Shown piece after piece: positions 8,574-16,437 of a stretch of DNA of 64,000 nucleotides. The DNA comes from Chryseobacterium cucumeris. Its GTDB lineage: Bacteria; Bacteroidota; Bacteroidia; Flavobacteriales; Weeksellaceae. The notes under the pieces are model-generated. The model was given only the letters and a program-made list of their open reading frames with translations. It searched no databases and was not told where the DNA came from. Within the stretch, counting starts at the first letter, position 1. Every line of letters starts with the position of its first letter. The translations under genes were made by a program, and so were the position numbers. The stretch spans positions 1,798,001 to 1,862,000 of the forward strand of contig NZ_CP068760.1 in the NCBI RefSeq assembly GCF_016775705.1. Direction: 5' to 3'.

Positions 8574-8607
8574 AAGCAATCAGTTTTGCTGATTGCTTTT
8601 TTATATC
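8574..8607 (-). terminator. Terminator after the clpV-lytic transglycosylase pair
   Basis: Strong hairpin AAAGCAATCAG / CTGATTGCTTT with A- and T-runs on both sides, just after the transglycosylase stop at 8619. Confidence 0.8.
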
Positions 8608-8618
8608 GTTGATATATT

Positions 8619-9482
8619 TTACTGCTGAATTTTTCCTCCTTCTTTTAGGGAGCGAACCAATATTTTATTTTTCCTTAGCAGAAAGTCCGGCATCAGATCC
8701 ATCGGAAGATAGAATGGGCTTTCTCCTTTTTTCTGAAGCTCTTCCATAATTCCGGGATTCCAGGCAAGAATTTTATCCACTTCTACATTCAGTTCAGCGG
8801 CGACAATATTAAGGTTGAATCCTGCATTGATCTCCGTTTCTGAAAGCGCTGCAGCAGTCTCTTTCCGGTCTCCCTGAAAGAAAATCTTATTGATTCTTGC
8901 AGAGTTATAATTATTCAGTACACTCTGAAGTTCTCCTGTGGCATAGCATGCATTAAGATATTTCTTTACATGATTAATGGTTTCCCCCGGAAGGTATTTA
9001 TAAAATTCATGGTATTGGGTAGAACCTGCAGCTTCCATCGCTTTGGCAATATTCCCTTCTCCGCAGTTGTAAGCAGCGACTACTGTCACCCAGTTATTGT
9101 ACTTTTTATAAAGATTACTCAGTGAAATAGCAGCTGTTTTGGTACTTTTATAAATATCGGTACGTCCCTGCTCGGTAAGTCCGTATTGGTTGGCATGTGC
9201 TGTCATAAACTGCCAGATCCCTACTGCTCCGGCTCCTGAGGTAATATTTCTGTCAAAATGGGATTCAATCAGGGCCAGGTTTCTCAAATGTTTGGGAAGA
9301 CCTTTCTGAAGGAGTAACTGTTCAATAAATTCTACAAGATCTTTATTGGCATTAATAATACCCTTATACTTCTTCACACTGCTTTCCGAGGTGTCGGAAG
9401 CAGCAAGAAACTGTCCGTTGATCATAATCACGGATCCTAATAATAGAAAACCTGTAAAGATATTTCTGACAATTGTTTTCAT
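8619..9482 (-). CDS. Secreted lytic transglycosylase (MltD/Slt-like)
   Basis: A 287-residue protein from the ATG at 9482. This start gives a normal signal peptide (MKTIVRNIFTGFLLLGSV...), whereas an upstream in-frame ATG at 9524 would bury it. The SLT domain has the catalytic Glu in LALIESHF (residue 73) and the family signature AGAVGIWQFM followed by VVAAYNCGEGN. It cleaves peptidoglycan glycan strands with 1,6-anhydro product formation. The C-terminal 80 residues look like a degenerate LysM-type region. It lies about 60 bp downstream of clpV in the same direction. It probably opens the producer's own wall for T6SS assembly, but an effector role is possible. Confidence 0.87.
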   Translation of the reverse strand: MKTIVRNIFTGFLLLGSVIMINGQFLAASDTSESSVKKYKGIINANKDLVEFIEQLLLQKGLPKHLRNLALIESHFDRNITSGAGAVGIWQFMTAHANQYGLTEQGRTDIYKSTKTAAISLSNLYKKYNNWVTVVAAYNCGEGNIAKAMEAAGSTQYHEFYKYLPGETINHVKKYLNACYATGELQSVLNNYNSARINKIFFQGDRKETAAALSETEINAGFNLNIVAAELNVEVDKILAWNPGIMEELQKKGESPFYLPMDLMPDFLLRKNKILVRSLKEGGKIQQ

Positions 9483-9542
9483 TTTAATTTTATTTATAAG
9501 CAAAAGGGTAAAAGCTGGCTGCAAATACCCTTTGCTTTATAC

Positions 9543-12041
9543 TTAATCTACTTTCCAGCTTAGTTTTTCTTCGTCTTTATTCCAGTCTACATGAATAGTC
9601 TGGCCGGATTTTACTTCTTCTCTCACAATCATTTTAGAGATCGGTCTTGCAAGCTGTGCACGGATGACTCCAGAGATCTGTCTTGCTCCATATTTGCTGC
9701 TGAATCCTCCTAATGCAAGATTTTTAACCGCTTCATCAGTAATTTTTAAAGCAATTCCCAATCTTGTTAATGAAGTATGAAGTGACTTCAGCTGAATGTT
9801 AAAGATTCTTTCTGCAATGGATTCCGTGATCGGTGCAAAAGGAATGATTTCTGTAATTCTTGCCAGAAACTCAGGTCTGAATCGTCCGGAGTTTGACATA
9901 ATCTGCATCAGTGAAGATGATTCCGGAATTTTTCCTTCTTCGAACTGTTTTACAATTTCTTCACTTCCGATATTAGAGGTAAACAGGATCAGTGCATTGC
10001 TGAAATCTCCTTCCTTACCTAATTTATCATGAACTTTTCCTTCATCCATAATCTGAAGGAATACATCAAAAACGGAATGGTGAGCTTTTTCAATCTCGTC
10101 AAATAACACAACGGTATAAGGCTGTTGTCTGATTTTGTTTACCAGCATACCACCCTCTTCGTATCCTACGTATCCCGGAGGCGCTCCGTATAGCAAAGCT
10201 GCGGAATGCTCTTCTTTAAATTCTGACATATCAAAGCGTACCATGGCTTTCTCGTCATTGAACAGTAATTCTGCCATTGATTTCGCCAGTTCTGTTTTAC
10301 CGGTTCCGGTAGGTCCCAGAAGGAAGAAGGATCCGATAGGCTGTCCCGGTTTATTCAATCCGCTTCGGTTTTCAACAATAGCGTCGGAAAGGATTTTCAA
10401 TGCATGGTCCTGTCCTACGACTCTGTTCAACAGAAGAGATTCCATATTCAGGAGTTTTTCTTTTTCCTGAGCCTGGATTTTTCCGATCGGAATATTGGTT
10501 TTGGCGGCCATTACAGCAGCAAGCTCCAGTCTGTCTACTTTTTCTCTTTTTTTGGCGGCATGCTGTAAAAGTTCTGCGTAAGTATCTTCAATAATCTTCT
10601 GGATCTGATCTACGGGCATAGAGTTGTCGATGGACGGCTGCTCACTCAGTGATCCCCAGAGAATCGGACTTATTTTGTCTCTCAGCAGGTTGTAAGTCCA
10701 GATCAGTTCATCCGCTTTATCTTTGCTGTCGGCATATTCTTCTGTTAAAATCGCATCATAACTTTCTTTCCAGCTTTCAAGTTCTTTTTCGGAAAGTTCA
10801 TCAAGCATTTTGATGGCTGCCATTGTTCTGTCTAATAAGTCAATAGCGGCATCCGGTAATTTTTTACCTTTGGCATATCTTTTTGCCAGACGTACACATT
10901 CGGGAAGGGCAGTTTTTTCCACTTCAATACCATGGTGTTTTTTGTAGCCTTCCAATAGGACATCAATCATTTTGACACAGGTCTTCTCATCCGGTTCAAG
11001 AACGGTTAACACTTCAAAACGACGGTTGAAAGCCTGTTCCGGCTCTATAATTTTTCTGTATTCTTCCTGCGTTGTAGCTCCGATTACGGTAATTTCACCT
11101 CTCGCAAGTTCAGGCTTAAGGAGATTAGCAACATTTCCAATACTTCCTTTCGGGTCTAAAAGGGTGTGGATTTCATCAATAAAGAGAATGGCTTTTTCAA
11201 TTTTCTTACATTCATTGATTACTTTTTTCAGGCGGTCTTCAATTTCACCTTTATAAGAAGTTCCCGCCAGTAATGCTCCGGTGTCCAGTTCTAAAAGGGT
11301 ACCGTTTTTAAGCATTTCAGGAACATTTCCTTTAATAATTTCTGTAGCAAAACCTTCTACCAAAGCTGTTTTTCCTACTCCCGGCTCCCCGATGATGATC
11401 ACATTCGGTTTGCTTCTTCGGCAAAGGATTTCCACCAGCATTCTGAGTTCTTTGTCCCTGCCGATGATATTTTCGATTTCTCCTTTTCTCGCCTGCGCCG
11501 TTCTGTCTACACAATAGCTTTTAATGGAAGGAAAGGAAGAGTCTGAATAATCTGCTGAACCATTTGAAAATAATGATGAAAAATCTCCTTCTTCTGAAAC
11601 AGTAAACGGAGTATCTTTTCTGTACAGATTGAAGATCTCATGTTCTCTCAGCGGAAGTGATTTTAACTGTTGAAGAGAAAATACAACCTGTGGTTTTACA
11701 ATGGCTGTCAGAATACAGATAGGAGTAATCTCATCCAGTCCAAGCTTTAAACGGATATCATCAGCTTCTTCAATAAGGGTATCTACCGCTTCATCCTGTC
11801 CTACTTCATCGGGAAGATGGCTGGTTTTCGGATATTCTTCGATACGAACATCTGCCCATTCATAGAAATAACCCGGATCTTTATCTATACTTTTCAGGAA
11901 TTCATTAAGGCCGATATCTTTATGCATTAAAGCCTGCAGGATATGCGGGCCTCCATAAGTTCCATTATAGTTTTCCTTCGCTATCGACTGAGCAATATGA
12001 AATAGTTGCTTTACTGTTTCGTTGGTTACTAGTACTCCCAT
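9543..12041 (-). CDS. clpV: T6SS sheath-recycling ATPase ClpV (TssH)
   Basis: An 832-residue Clp/Hsp100 AAA+ protein. It has an N-terminal Clp-repeat domain (about 1-145) and two ATPase modules: Walker A GEPGVGKT at 218-225 with Walker B FIDE at 287-290, then Walker A GPTGTGKT at 576-583 with FDE near 647. A coiled middle domain lies between (about 400-500). In this T6SS context it is TssH/ClpV, which extracts and unfolds contracted TssB-TssC sheath, rather than the general disaggregase ClpB. No sheath genes are in the window. The 265 bp upstream hold no gene and no clear -7 box. Confidence 0.9.
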   Translation of the reverse strand: MGVLVTNETVKQLFHIAQSIAKENYNGTYGGPHILQALMHKDIGLNEFLKSIDKDPGYFYEWADVRIEEYPKTSHLPDEVGQDEAVDTLIEEADDIRLKLGLDEITPICILTAIVKPQVVFSLQQLKSLPLREHEIFNLYRKDTPFTVSEEGDFSSLFSNGSADYSDSSFPSIKSYCVDRTAQARKGEIENIIGRDKELRMLVEILCRRSKPNVIIIGEPGVGKTALVEGFATEIIKGNVPEMLKNGTLLELDTGALLAGTSYKGEIEDRLKKVINECKKIEKAILFIDEIHTLLDPKGSIGNVANLLKPELARGEITVIGATTQEEYRKIIEPEQAFNRRFEVLTVLEPDEKTCVKMIDVLLEGYKKHHGIEVEKTALPECVRLAKRYAKGKKLPDAAIDLLDRTMAAIKMLDELSEKELESWKESYDAILTEEYADSKDKADELIWTYNLLRDKISPILWGSLSEQPSIDNSMPVDQIQKIIEDTYAELLQHAAKKREKVDRLELAAVMAAKTNIPIGKIQAQEKEKLLNMESLLLNRVVGQDHALKILSDAIVENRSGLNKPGQPIGSFFLLGPTGTGKTELAKSMAELLFNDEKAMVRFDMSEFKEEHSAALLYGAPPGYVGYEEGGMLVNKIRQQPYTVVLFDEIEKAHHSVFDVFLQIMDEGKVHDKLGKEGDFSNALILFTSNIGSEEIVKQFEEGKIPESSSLMQIMSNSGRFRPEFLARITEIIPFAPITESIAERIFNIQLKSLHTSLTRLGIALKITDEAVKNLALGGFSSKYGARQISGVIRAQLARPISKMIVREEVKSGQTIHVDWNKDEEKLSWKVD

Positions 12042-12306
12042 TTATAATTTTCTTATATTAATATATTTGCGTTCTGTTTATTATGCAGATTTGATGATTT
12101 TGATCTTTATTTTTCATTCATTTTACCAAGACATAAAAAATCGTTCTTTTTGTGATGCTAAAATTAATTATTTTATTCTAAACGATATAAAGATAGTTAA
12201 TTCTTCAATTAGAGAAGTAACAACGGTGTTTTTTGTTTTAAGACTGATTTTGAAGGTCCATTTTTATGGCAAATTACCCCCCTACTTGAATAGTATGGTT
12301 AAGTTT

Positions 12307-12708
12307 TTATTGAAAATGATAGGATTCACCATTTTCAAGATAAGGTTTGTAAGCTCTTAACCATATTCCAGTTTCCATATATTTTGCAATCCCCGTTTTA
12401 CTATCAACCCATATTCCACTTGTTGAAGCTTCTGGAACTTTCGGATGAAAATAAGAGGTAAAAACATAATTATTGTCTATTATAAAGAAGCTATAAGATT
12501 CAGGTTTCTTATTATTTTTTATAGCAAAAGCTGCTTGAATCTGTTTTGCTTCGTCAGGTTTTATGTTTGCAGTATTAATAAAATCTTCTGCTTCCTTAGT
12601 CTCATAAAGAATTACTTTATGATTATCCAAAAATTTTTGCTCTTTACTTTTGCATCCTAACAATGAAAATAAACTACATATTAATGCCATGTAAATTAAT
12701 TTTTTCAT
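12307..12708 (-). CDS. Small lipoprotein, candidate immunity protein
   Basis: A 133-residue protein with a lipoprotein signal (MKKLIYMALICSLFSLLGC, Cys19). The mature part is short, mixed alpha/beta and contains IWVDSKTGI near residue 101. No family recognised. It is the last member of a run of small exported proteins downstream of the metalloprotease effector, in a visibly more AT-rich stretch than the flanking clpV and vgrG genes. An immunity or orphan-immunity role is inferred from that position. Confidence 0.6.
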   Translation of the reverse strand: MKKLIYMALICSLFSLLGCKSKEQKFLDNHKVILYETKEAEDFINTANIKPDEAKQIQAAFAIKNNKKPESYSFFIIDNNYVFTSYFHPKVPEASTSGIWVDSKTGIAKYMETGIWLRAYKPYLENGESYHFQ

Positions 12709-12747
12709 AACTACCTAATTTATAAAAAGAATCTCCATGATAAATAC

Positions 12748-12954
12748 TTATTCTGTATACAGCTTTAGAAGCAGAAAAGATTTCTTTTCTTTCCTATGGA
12801 GTTTCAATACATCTGTCATCATCTTTTTCTTAGAATTCTGTATAGTAATCTTTTCAAATTCATTAGTAATTTTTGGAATCATTGTCTTTTGTAATTCCTG
12901 CGATTGAAATTGAGTAAAAAAAACTAACCCAGCTAATATTATTATTTTATTCAT
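12748..12954 (-). pseudogene. Truncated paralogue of the neighbouring secreted proteins
   Basis: From the ATG at 12954 the first 35 or so residues (signal peptide, then FTQFQSQELQKTMIPKI) are almost identical to the intact 211-residue gene just upstream. After that the similarity is lost and the frame stops at 68 residues. The MORN-like and PepSY-like parts of the full-length relatives are missing. It looks like a decayed or recombined immunity gene copy rather than a functional short protein. Confidence 0.7.
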
Positions 12955-13051
12955 AATATTCTTTTTGTACATTGATTGTTTTTCAATAATACAGTGTATA
13001 TGTTAATGACATTCAAAATGTAATTCCCACTGTTAGTTCATAACTAAAAAA

Positions 13052-13687
13052 TCAATTGTTTATAAATTCTGACTCTCTTCTTGAAATTACTTTACCGGAA
13101 ATACCATCCAAAATTATATTTTCAACACGATTCGACTTCTTTAACCATTCTATTTCCCAAATAGGTTTTTCATTTTCTATTCTTCTTGAAATTATAGTAT
13201 GAAAACCTGTACTTTGTAATACCGGACCTTTTGTAATGGGAATAGCTTCTTTTTCACAGAATTTTAAAATATCTTCAAATGTATATTTGTAAGGCTTATC
13301 ATAATCAATCTCTTTAATCAGCTTTCCATTTTCATCAAAACCATACCAAATTCCTTTTTGAAAAGGAGCTCCCCAAGGAACATTAAACATGATACCTTTA
13401 TCTTTTATATTTCCACTGGTGTAATAAGATTTAGATATCATAAAATAGGAATCTTTATATGATTCGGTATAATATTTACCAGAGTTTGCCATACTCATTT
13501 CAATATAGTTTCCATTGGGCAGAAACTCTCTTACAACATCAGTTTCTTTTTTTGTTGATTTACTAAATTTATCTATATCAAACTTTTCAAATTTGTTACT
13601 AATTTTAGGGATCATTGTCTTTTGTAATTCCTGAGATTGAAATTGAGTAAAAAGACCCAACCCAACTAATATTATTATTTTATTCAC
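13052..13687 (-). CDS. Secreted MORN/PepSY-like protein, candidate protease immunity
   Basis: This 211-residue exported protein has a signal peptide ending near FTQFQSQ. Residues 90-130 show a MORN-like turn pattern (SGNIKDKGI ... KGIWYGFDENGKLIKE). The C-terminus (about 174-203; KPIWEIEW ... NIILDGISGKVIS) has the strand-strand-DxxTGxV layout of PepSY domains, which in M4 protease propeptides act as protease inhibitors. It is paralogous to the 202-residue gene at 14432-15040 and to the truncated copy at 12748-12954. Given the metalloprotease effector upstream, a periplasmic inhibitor/immunity role is a reasonable inference. Confidence 0.68.
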   Translation of the reverse strand: MNKIIILVGLGLFTQFQSQELQKTMIPKISNKFEKFDIDKFSKSTKKETDVVREFLPNGNYIEMSMANSGKYYTESYKDSYFMISKSYYTSGNIKDKGIMFNVPWGAPFQKGIWYGFDENGKLIKEIDYDKPYKYTFEDILKFCEKEAIPITKGPVLQSTGFHTIISRRIENEKPIWEIEWLKKSNRVENIILDGISGKVISRRESEFINN

Positions 13688-13775
13688 AATATTTTTTATA
13701 GGTTATTGTTTTTTTACATTGGGAAAAATAAAAGTATAACAGTAAAAAAAAACTTTTAATTTCATAATTTAAAAG

Positions 13776-14312
13776 CTACTTAACTTCATCAAAAAAAAGC
13801 TGGTTATACTTTTCTATCGTTTTATCATCTGAAATATTATTAGCTTTATAAAAATCGTTTTTTGGCATCAATGTTTTCATAAATCCATGATGCTTAACCA
13901 CATCTGATTCTCTTCCGATATAAATAACATTTATACTATTATTTTCTTCATTCAAATAAATATGATTAATATGATCATTTGCATTTCTCATTACATTTTC
14001 AAATTTCAATATATTAACTAATGAATCTTTATAAGAAACATAAAGTTCATAGGTAGCACCTGCTTCCGTTTCTGCATTTATGTCATATTCTTTTCCTAAA
14101 AACAATAATGTATTTTCAGTTTTTGCTCCTCTATCATCTATCTTTATGATATTAATTTTAGTATTCTTCAATATATCTTCTTTTCCAAATACTTTAAATG
14201 TTTGTTCATTCATTTTTGTACAAGCTACAGTAGTTATTAATAATAATTGTAAGAAAACCTTAACGATGGTTGTTGAAAATCCCTTGATGTGTTGATTTAA
14301 TAAGTTTTCCAT
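13776..14312 (-). CDS. Lipoprotein of unknown function in the immunity-like array
   Basis: A 178-residue protein with a hydrophobic segment and lipobox-like end (LLLITTVAC, Cys31) preceded by an unusually long 18-residue N-terminal region. The first ATG may therefore not be the true start, although no better one is present. The mature part is charged and contains no motif I recognise. It lies between the two MORN/PepSY-like paralogues, in AT-rich DNA. It may be an immunity protein for another toxin or a passenger gene. Confidence 0.6.
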   Translation of the reverse strand: MENLLNQHIKGFSTTIVKVFLQLLLITTVACTKMNEQTFKVFGKEDILKNTKINIIKIDDRGAKTENTLLFLGKEYDINAETEAGATYELYVSYKDSLVNILKFENVMRNANDHINHIYLNEENNSINVIYIGRESDVVKHHGFMKTLMPKNDFYKANNISDDKTIEKYNQLFFDEVK

Positions 14313-14431
14313 TTTTATAGCAATTCATATTGTTAACTTTTAAATATCTTACCATACCAGCCGTTCTTTTTTCATCAAGGCTTCTTGCTAAATTAAATGC
14401 TCTAGTAATCTGTTCATAAAAGTATTAGCAA

Positions 14432-15040
14432 TTATGGGTTATAAAAAGGTACTGTATTCTTTTGAAGCTCTTTTCCTGTTTTACCATCCAGAATGACTTC
14501 TTCTATTTTGTCGCCAGCAATTTGATGAGAAATCCGCCATACTTTTTTGCCTTCCAAATCTCGTTTTAGTACTCTTGTCTGATAACCTGAATCATGATAG
14601 CCTTTTGGGAGATTAATTTTATTTTTTTCGCAGTATGAAATAACATTTTCAGGTTTAAAATCGTAACCTTCATCCGTGTTTTCCTTCTTCACAAGTTTAC
14701 CAGATTCATCATAGTAAAACCATATGCCTATTTCAGTACCATTATTGAACGTAATTCCTTTTTCCTTAATTTTCCCAGTCGGGTAATATAGGACGGTATG
14801 ACAAAAAATATCATCTTTCTTGTATACCTGTTTTATAAATCCATATGATTGTTTATCCTCTAAGACAGTAGCATTATTAGACTTTAAAATCAAGGTTCCT
14901 CTTACAGAATTTTTTTGAAAATTTTCAATATCAAATTTTTCATACTTATTGTCAACAATTGGTATCATATACTTATCTATTTTTTGAGACTGGCATTGTA
15001 TAAATATACTCAACCACATTAACATTATTATTTTATTCAT
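14432..15040 (-). CDS. Secreted MORN/PepSY-like protein, likely cognate immunity to the metalloprotease
   Basis: A 202-residue exported protein whose ATG lies 6 bp after the stop of the metalloprotease effector gene, the standard effector-immunity spacing. Signal peptide: MNKIIMLMWLSIFIQC. MORN-like repeats occupy residues 82-118 (YYPTGKIKEKGI, GIWFYYDESGKLVKK). The C-terminus (165-192; KKVWRI ... IEEVILDGKTGKEL) resembles a PepSY domain, a fold that inhibits metalloproteases in M4 propeptides. It is about as long as its paralogue at 13052-13687 and aligns along its whole length. Immunity function is inferred from position plus domain; the PepSY call is by eye. Confidence 0.72.
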   Translation of the reverse strand: MNKIIMLMWLSIFIQCQSQKIDKYMIPIVDNKYEKFDIENFQKNSVRGTLILKSNNATVLEDKQSYGFIKQVYKKDDIFCHTVLYYPTGKIKEKGITFNNGTEIGIWFYYDESGKLVKKENTDEGYDFKPENVISYCEKNKINLPKGYHDSGYQTRVLKRDLEGKKVWRISHQIAGDKIEEVILDGKTGKELQKNTVPFYNP

Positions 15041-15046
15041 AACTAT

Positions 15047-16435
15047 CTATTTTATAGATGAATTGGCTTTTTTCCATTGCCAGTAATATAATGAACATCG
15101 CTTATTATCATTTCCTCCATGATGCGAATAGTCCAGTAAATTATCTGTCTTTTTATATTCATAAGTATATAACGCATGAGAAGACGCTTCTTTATTGGAA
15201 AATGTATGGGCTAAATTCATAGAATGAAGAAACTCATGGGCTGCAGTCTGATCATTTTTGCTTTTAAATACCACTACATAATCCGCTCCATAATTTGAAT
15301 AGCCAGAGACATGTCCTCCTCCTGCATTGTAACCATGTTCTGCAAAATAAAAAGCTTTGAAATGCTTAGTATATTTCTTGGGATAGACTTTTTCCAATTG
15401 AACTTTCAAATAATCCTGCAATTCTTTTCCACTGCTCTTTTTATCAGAATCTACTTCTCCATTGGTTACAAAATCAACAAAATTTTTGTCTGTCGTTAAA
15501 TCTAATTCAACAATATCAGAGTCATTAGATAACTTGATATATGCTTGCTCGAGATACTGATTAATCCTATTTTTCTCATCATTTATTGAGGGCTTTTCTT
15601 CTTTTTTTGAAGATATAGCGGGAGTTTTTATTTCCACAAATACAACATCTTTTTTCTTTTGTTTAGTATTATCATTTGCCCAGACATTTAGTTTTCCTAC
15701 AATAGCCTCAATGGTTTTCCCATCTTCAGTTTTAAAAGCTTTTAACTCTATAGTTTGGTTACTTGTAAACTCCTTTATGCATTTGATTGTCACTTCATAA
15801 TCATTCAAAGATATTTTCTTTTTCCCTTTTATCTCTATTTTATTTGGAGTAAAAGTAAAATAATCAGACTTTGTAAATTCCAAATAATCAGCCTCCTGTT
15901 GAATTTCTGCAAAAAAAGTGATCTTAACTTCTTTATCTTTTATAATGGACAACCATGGTATAAAATATTCTTCCGGAATATCTTTTCCAGTATTTTTATC
16001 TTTTTTCGTTTTCCATAAAATAGAGAAAGGATTATATTCTTTTTTAAGGTTATTAAACATTGTTTCATCAATCTTAAAATATCCCTTATATTTATTACCA
16101 TCTTTTACTTTCGTAGTAAATTTAGCATCCTCATACTGATAAGCTATAATATCACTAAACTTTTGATCATTAAAAAGACTGGTATCACCTATTCTCATCC
16201 AATCAAACCCAAATTCTCCTTTCCATCCCTTATTAGGTCTGAACTGAACAATAAGTTGAATGGGCTGAGGAGCTAATGGAGGAGATTGTGGCGTATTATG
16301 ACTCACTCCTTTATCATTACCCTTTTCAGAAATCCATTTCATGGCACGTGAAATAATACTCTCCTGAGAATACATATTATGATTTTCATGAGAGATTTTG
16401 TTGTAGGTGCCTTTTACAATTCTCGTTCTGCTCAT
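15047..16435 (-). CDS. T6SS effector with metzincin-type zinc metalloprotease domain
   Basis: A 462-residue protein directly downstream of vgrG2 (3 bp). It has no signal peptide, as expected for a T6SS cargo. The C-terminal domain carries HEFLHSMNLAH (His400, Glu401, His404, His410), the HExxHxxxxxH zinc site of metzincins. DNLLDYSHHG at 431-440 follows in the place of the Met-turn (Leu for Met). The N-terminal half is beta-rich and contains QFRPNKGWKGEFGFDWMR at 64-81, which may be the T6SS delivery module. Residues 255-295 form a Lys-rich linker. The substrate is unknown; a periplasmic or cell-surface protein target fits the secreted immunity candidates next door. Confidence 0.8.
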   Translation of the reverse strand: MSRTRIVKGTYNKISHENHNMYSQESIISRAMKWISEKGNDKGVSHNTPQSPPLAPQPIQLIVQFRPNKGWKGEFGFDWMRIGDTSLFNDQKFSDIIAYQYEDAKFTTKVKDGNKYKGYFKIDETMFNNLKKEYNPFSILWKTKKDKNTGKDIPEEYFIPWLSIIKDKEVKITFFAEIQQEADYLEFTKSDYFTFTPNKIEIKGKKKISLNDYEVTIKCIKEFTSNQTIELKAFKTEDGKTIEAIVGKLNVWANDNTKQKKKDVVFVEIKTPAISSKKEEKPSINDEKNRINQYLEQAYIKLSNDSDIVELDLTTDKNFVDFVTNGEVDSDKKSSGKELQDYLKVQLEKVYPKKYTKHFKAFYFAEHGYNAGGGHVSGYSNYGADYVVVFKSKNDQTAAHEFLHSMNLAHTFSNKEASSHALYTYEYKKTDNLLDYSHHGGNDNKRCSLYYWQWKKANSSIK

Positions 16436-16437
16436 AA

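Noticed and set aside
9483-9524. Extended N-terminus of the lytic transglycosylase
   Set aside because: The extra 14 residues would precede and spoil a normal signal peptide, and the ATG at 9482 fits better.
12042-12306. A gene upstream of clpV on the plus strand (frame from 12022 to 12360)
   Set aside because: It overlaps both clpV and the lipoprotein gene, has biased hydrophobic composition typical of AT-rich non-coding frames, and has no promoter or family match.
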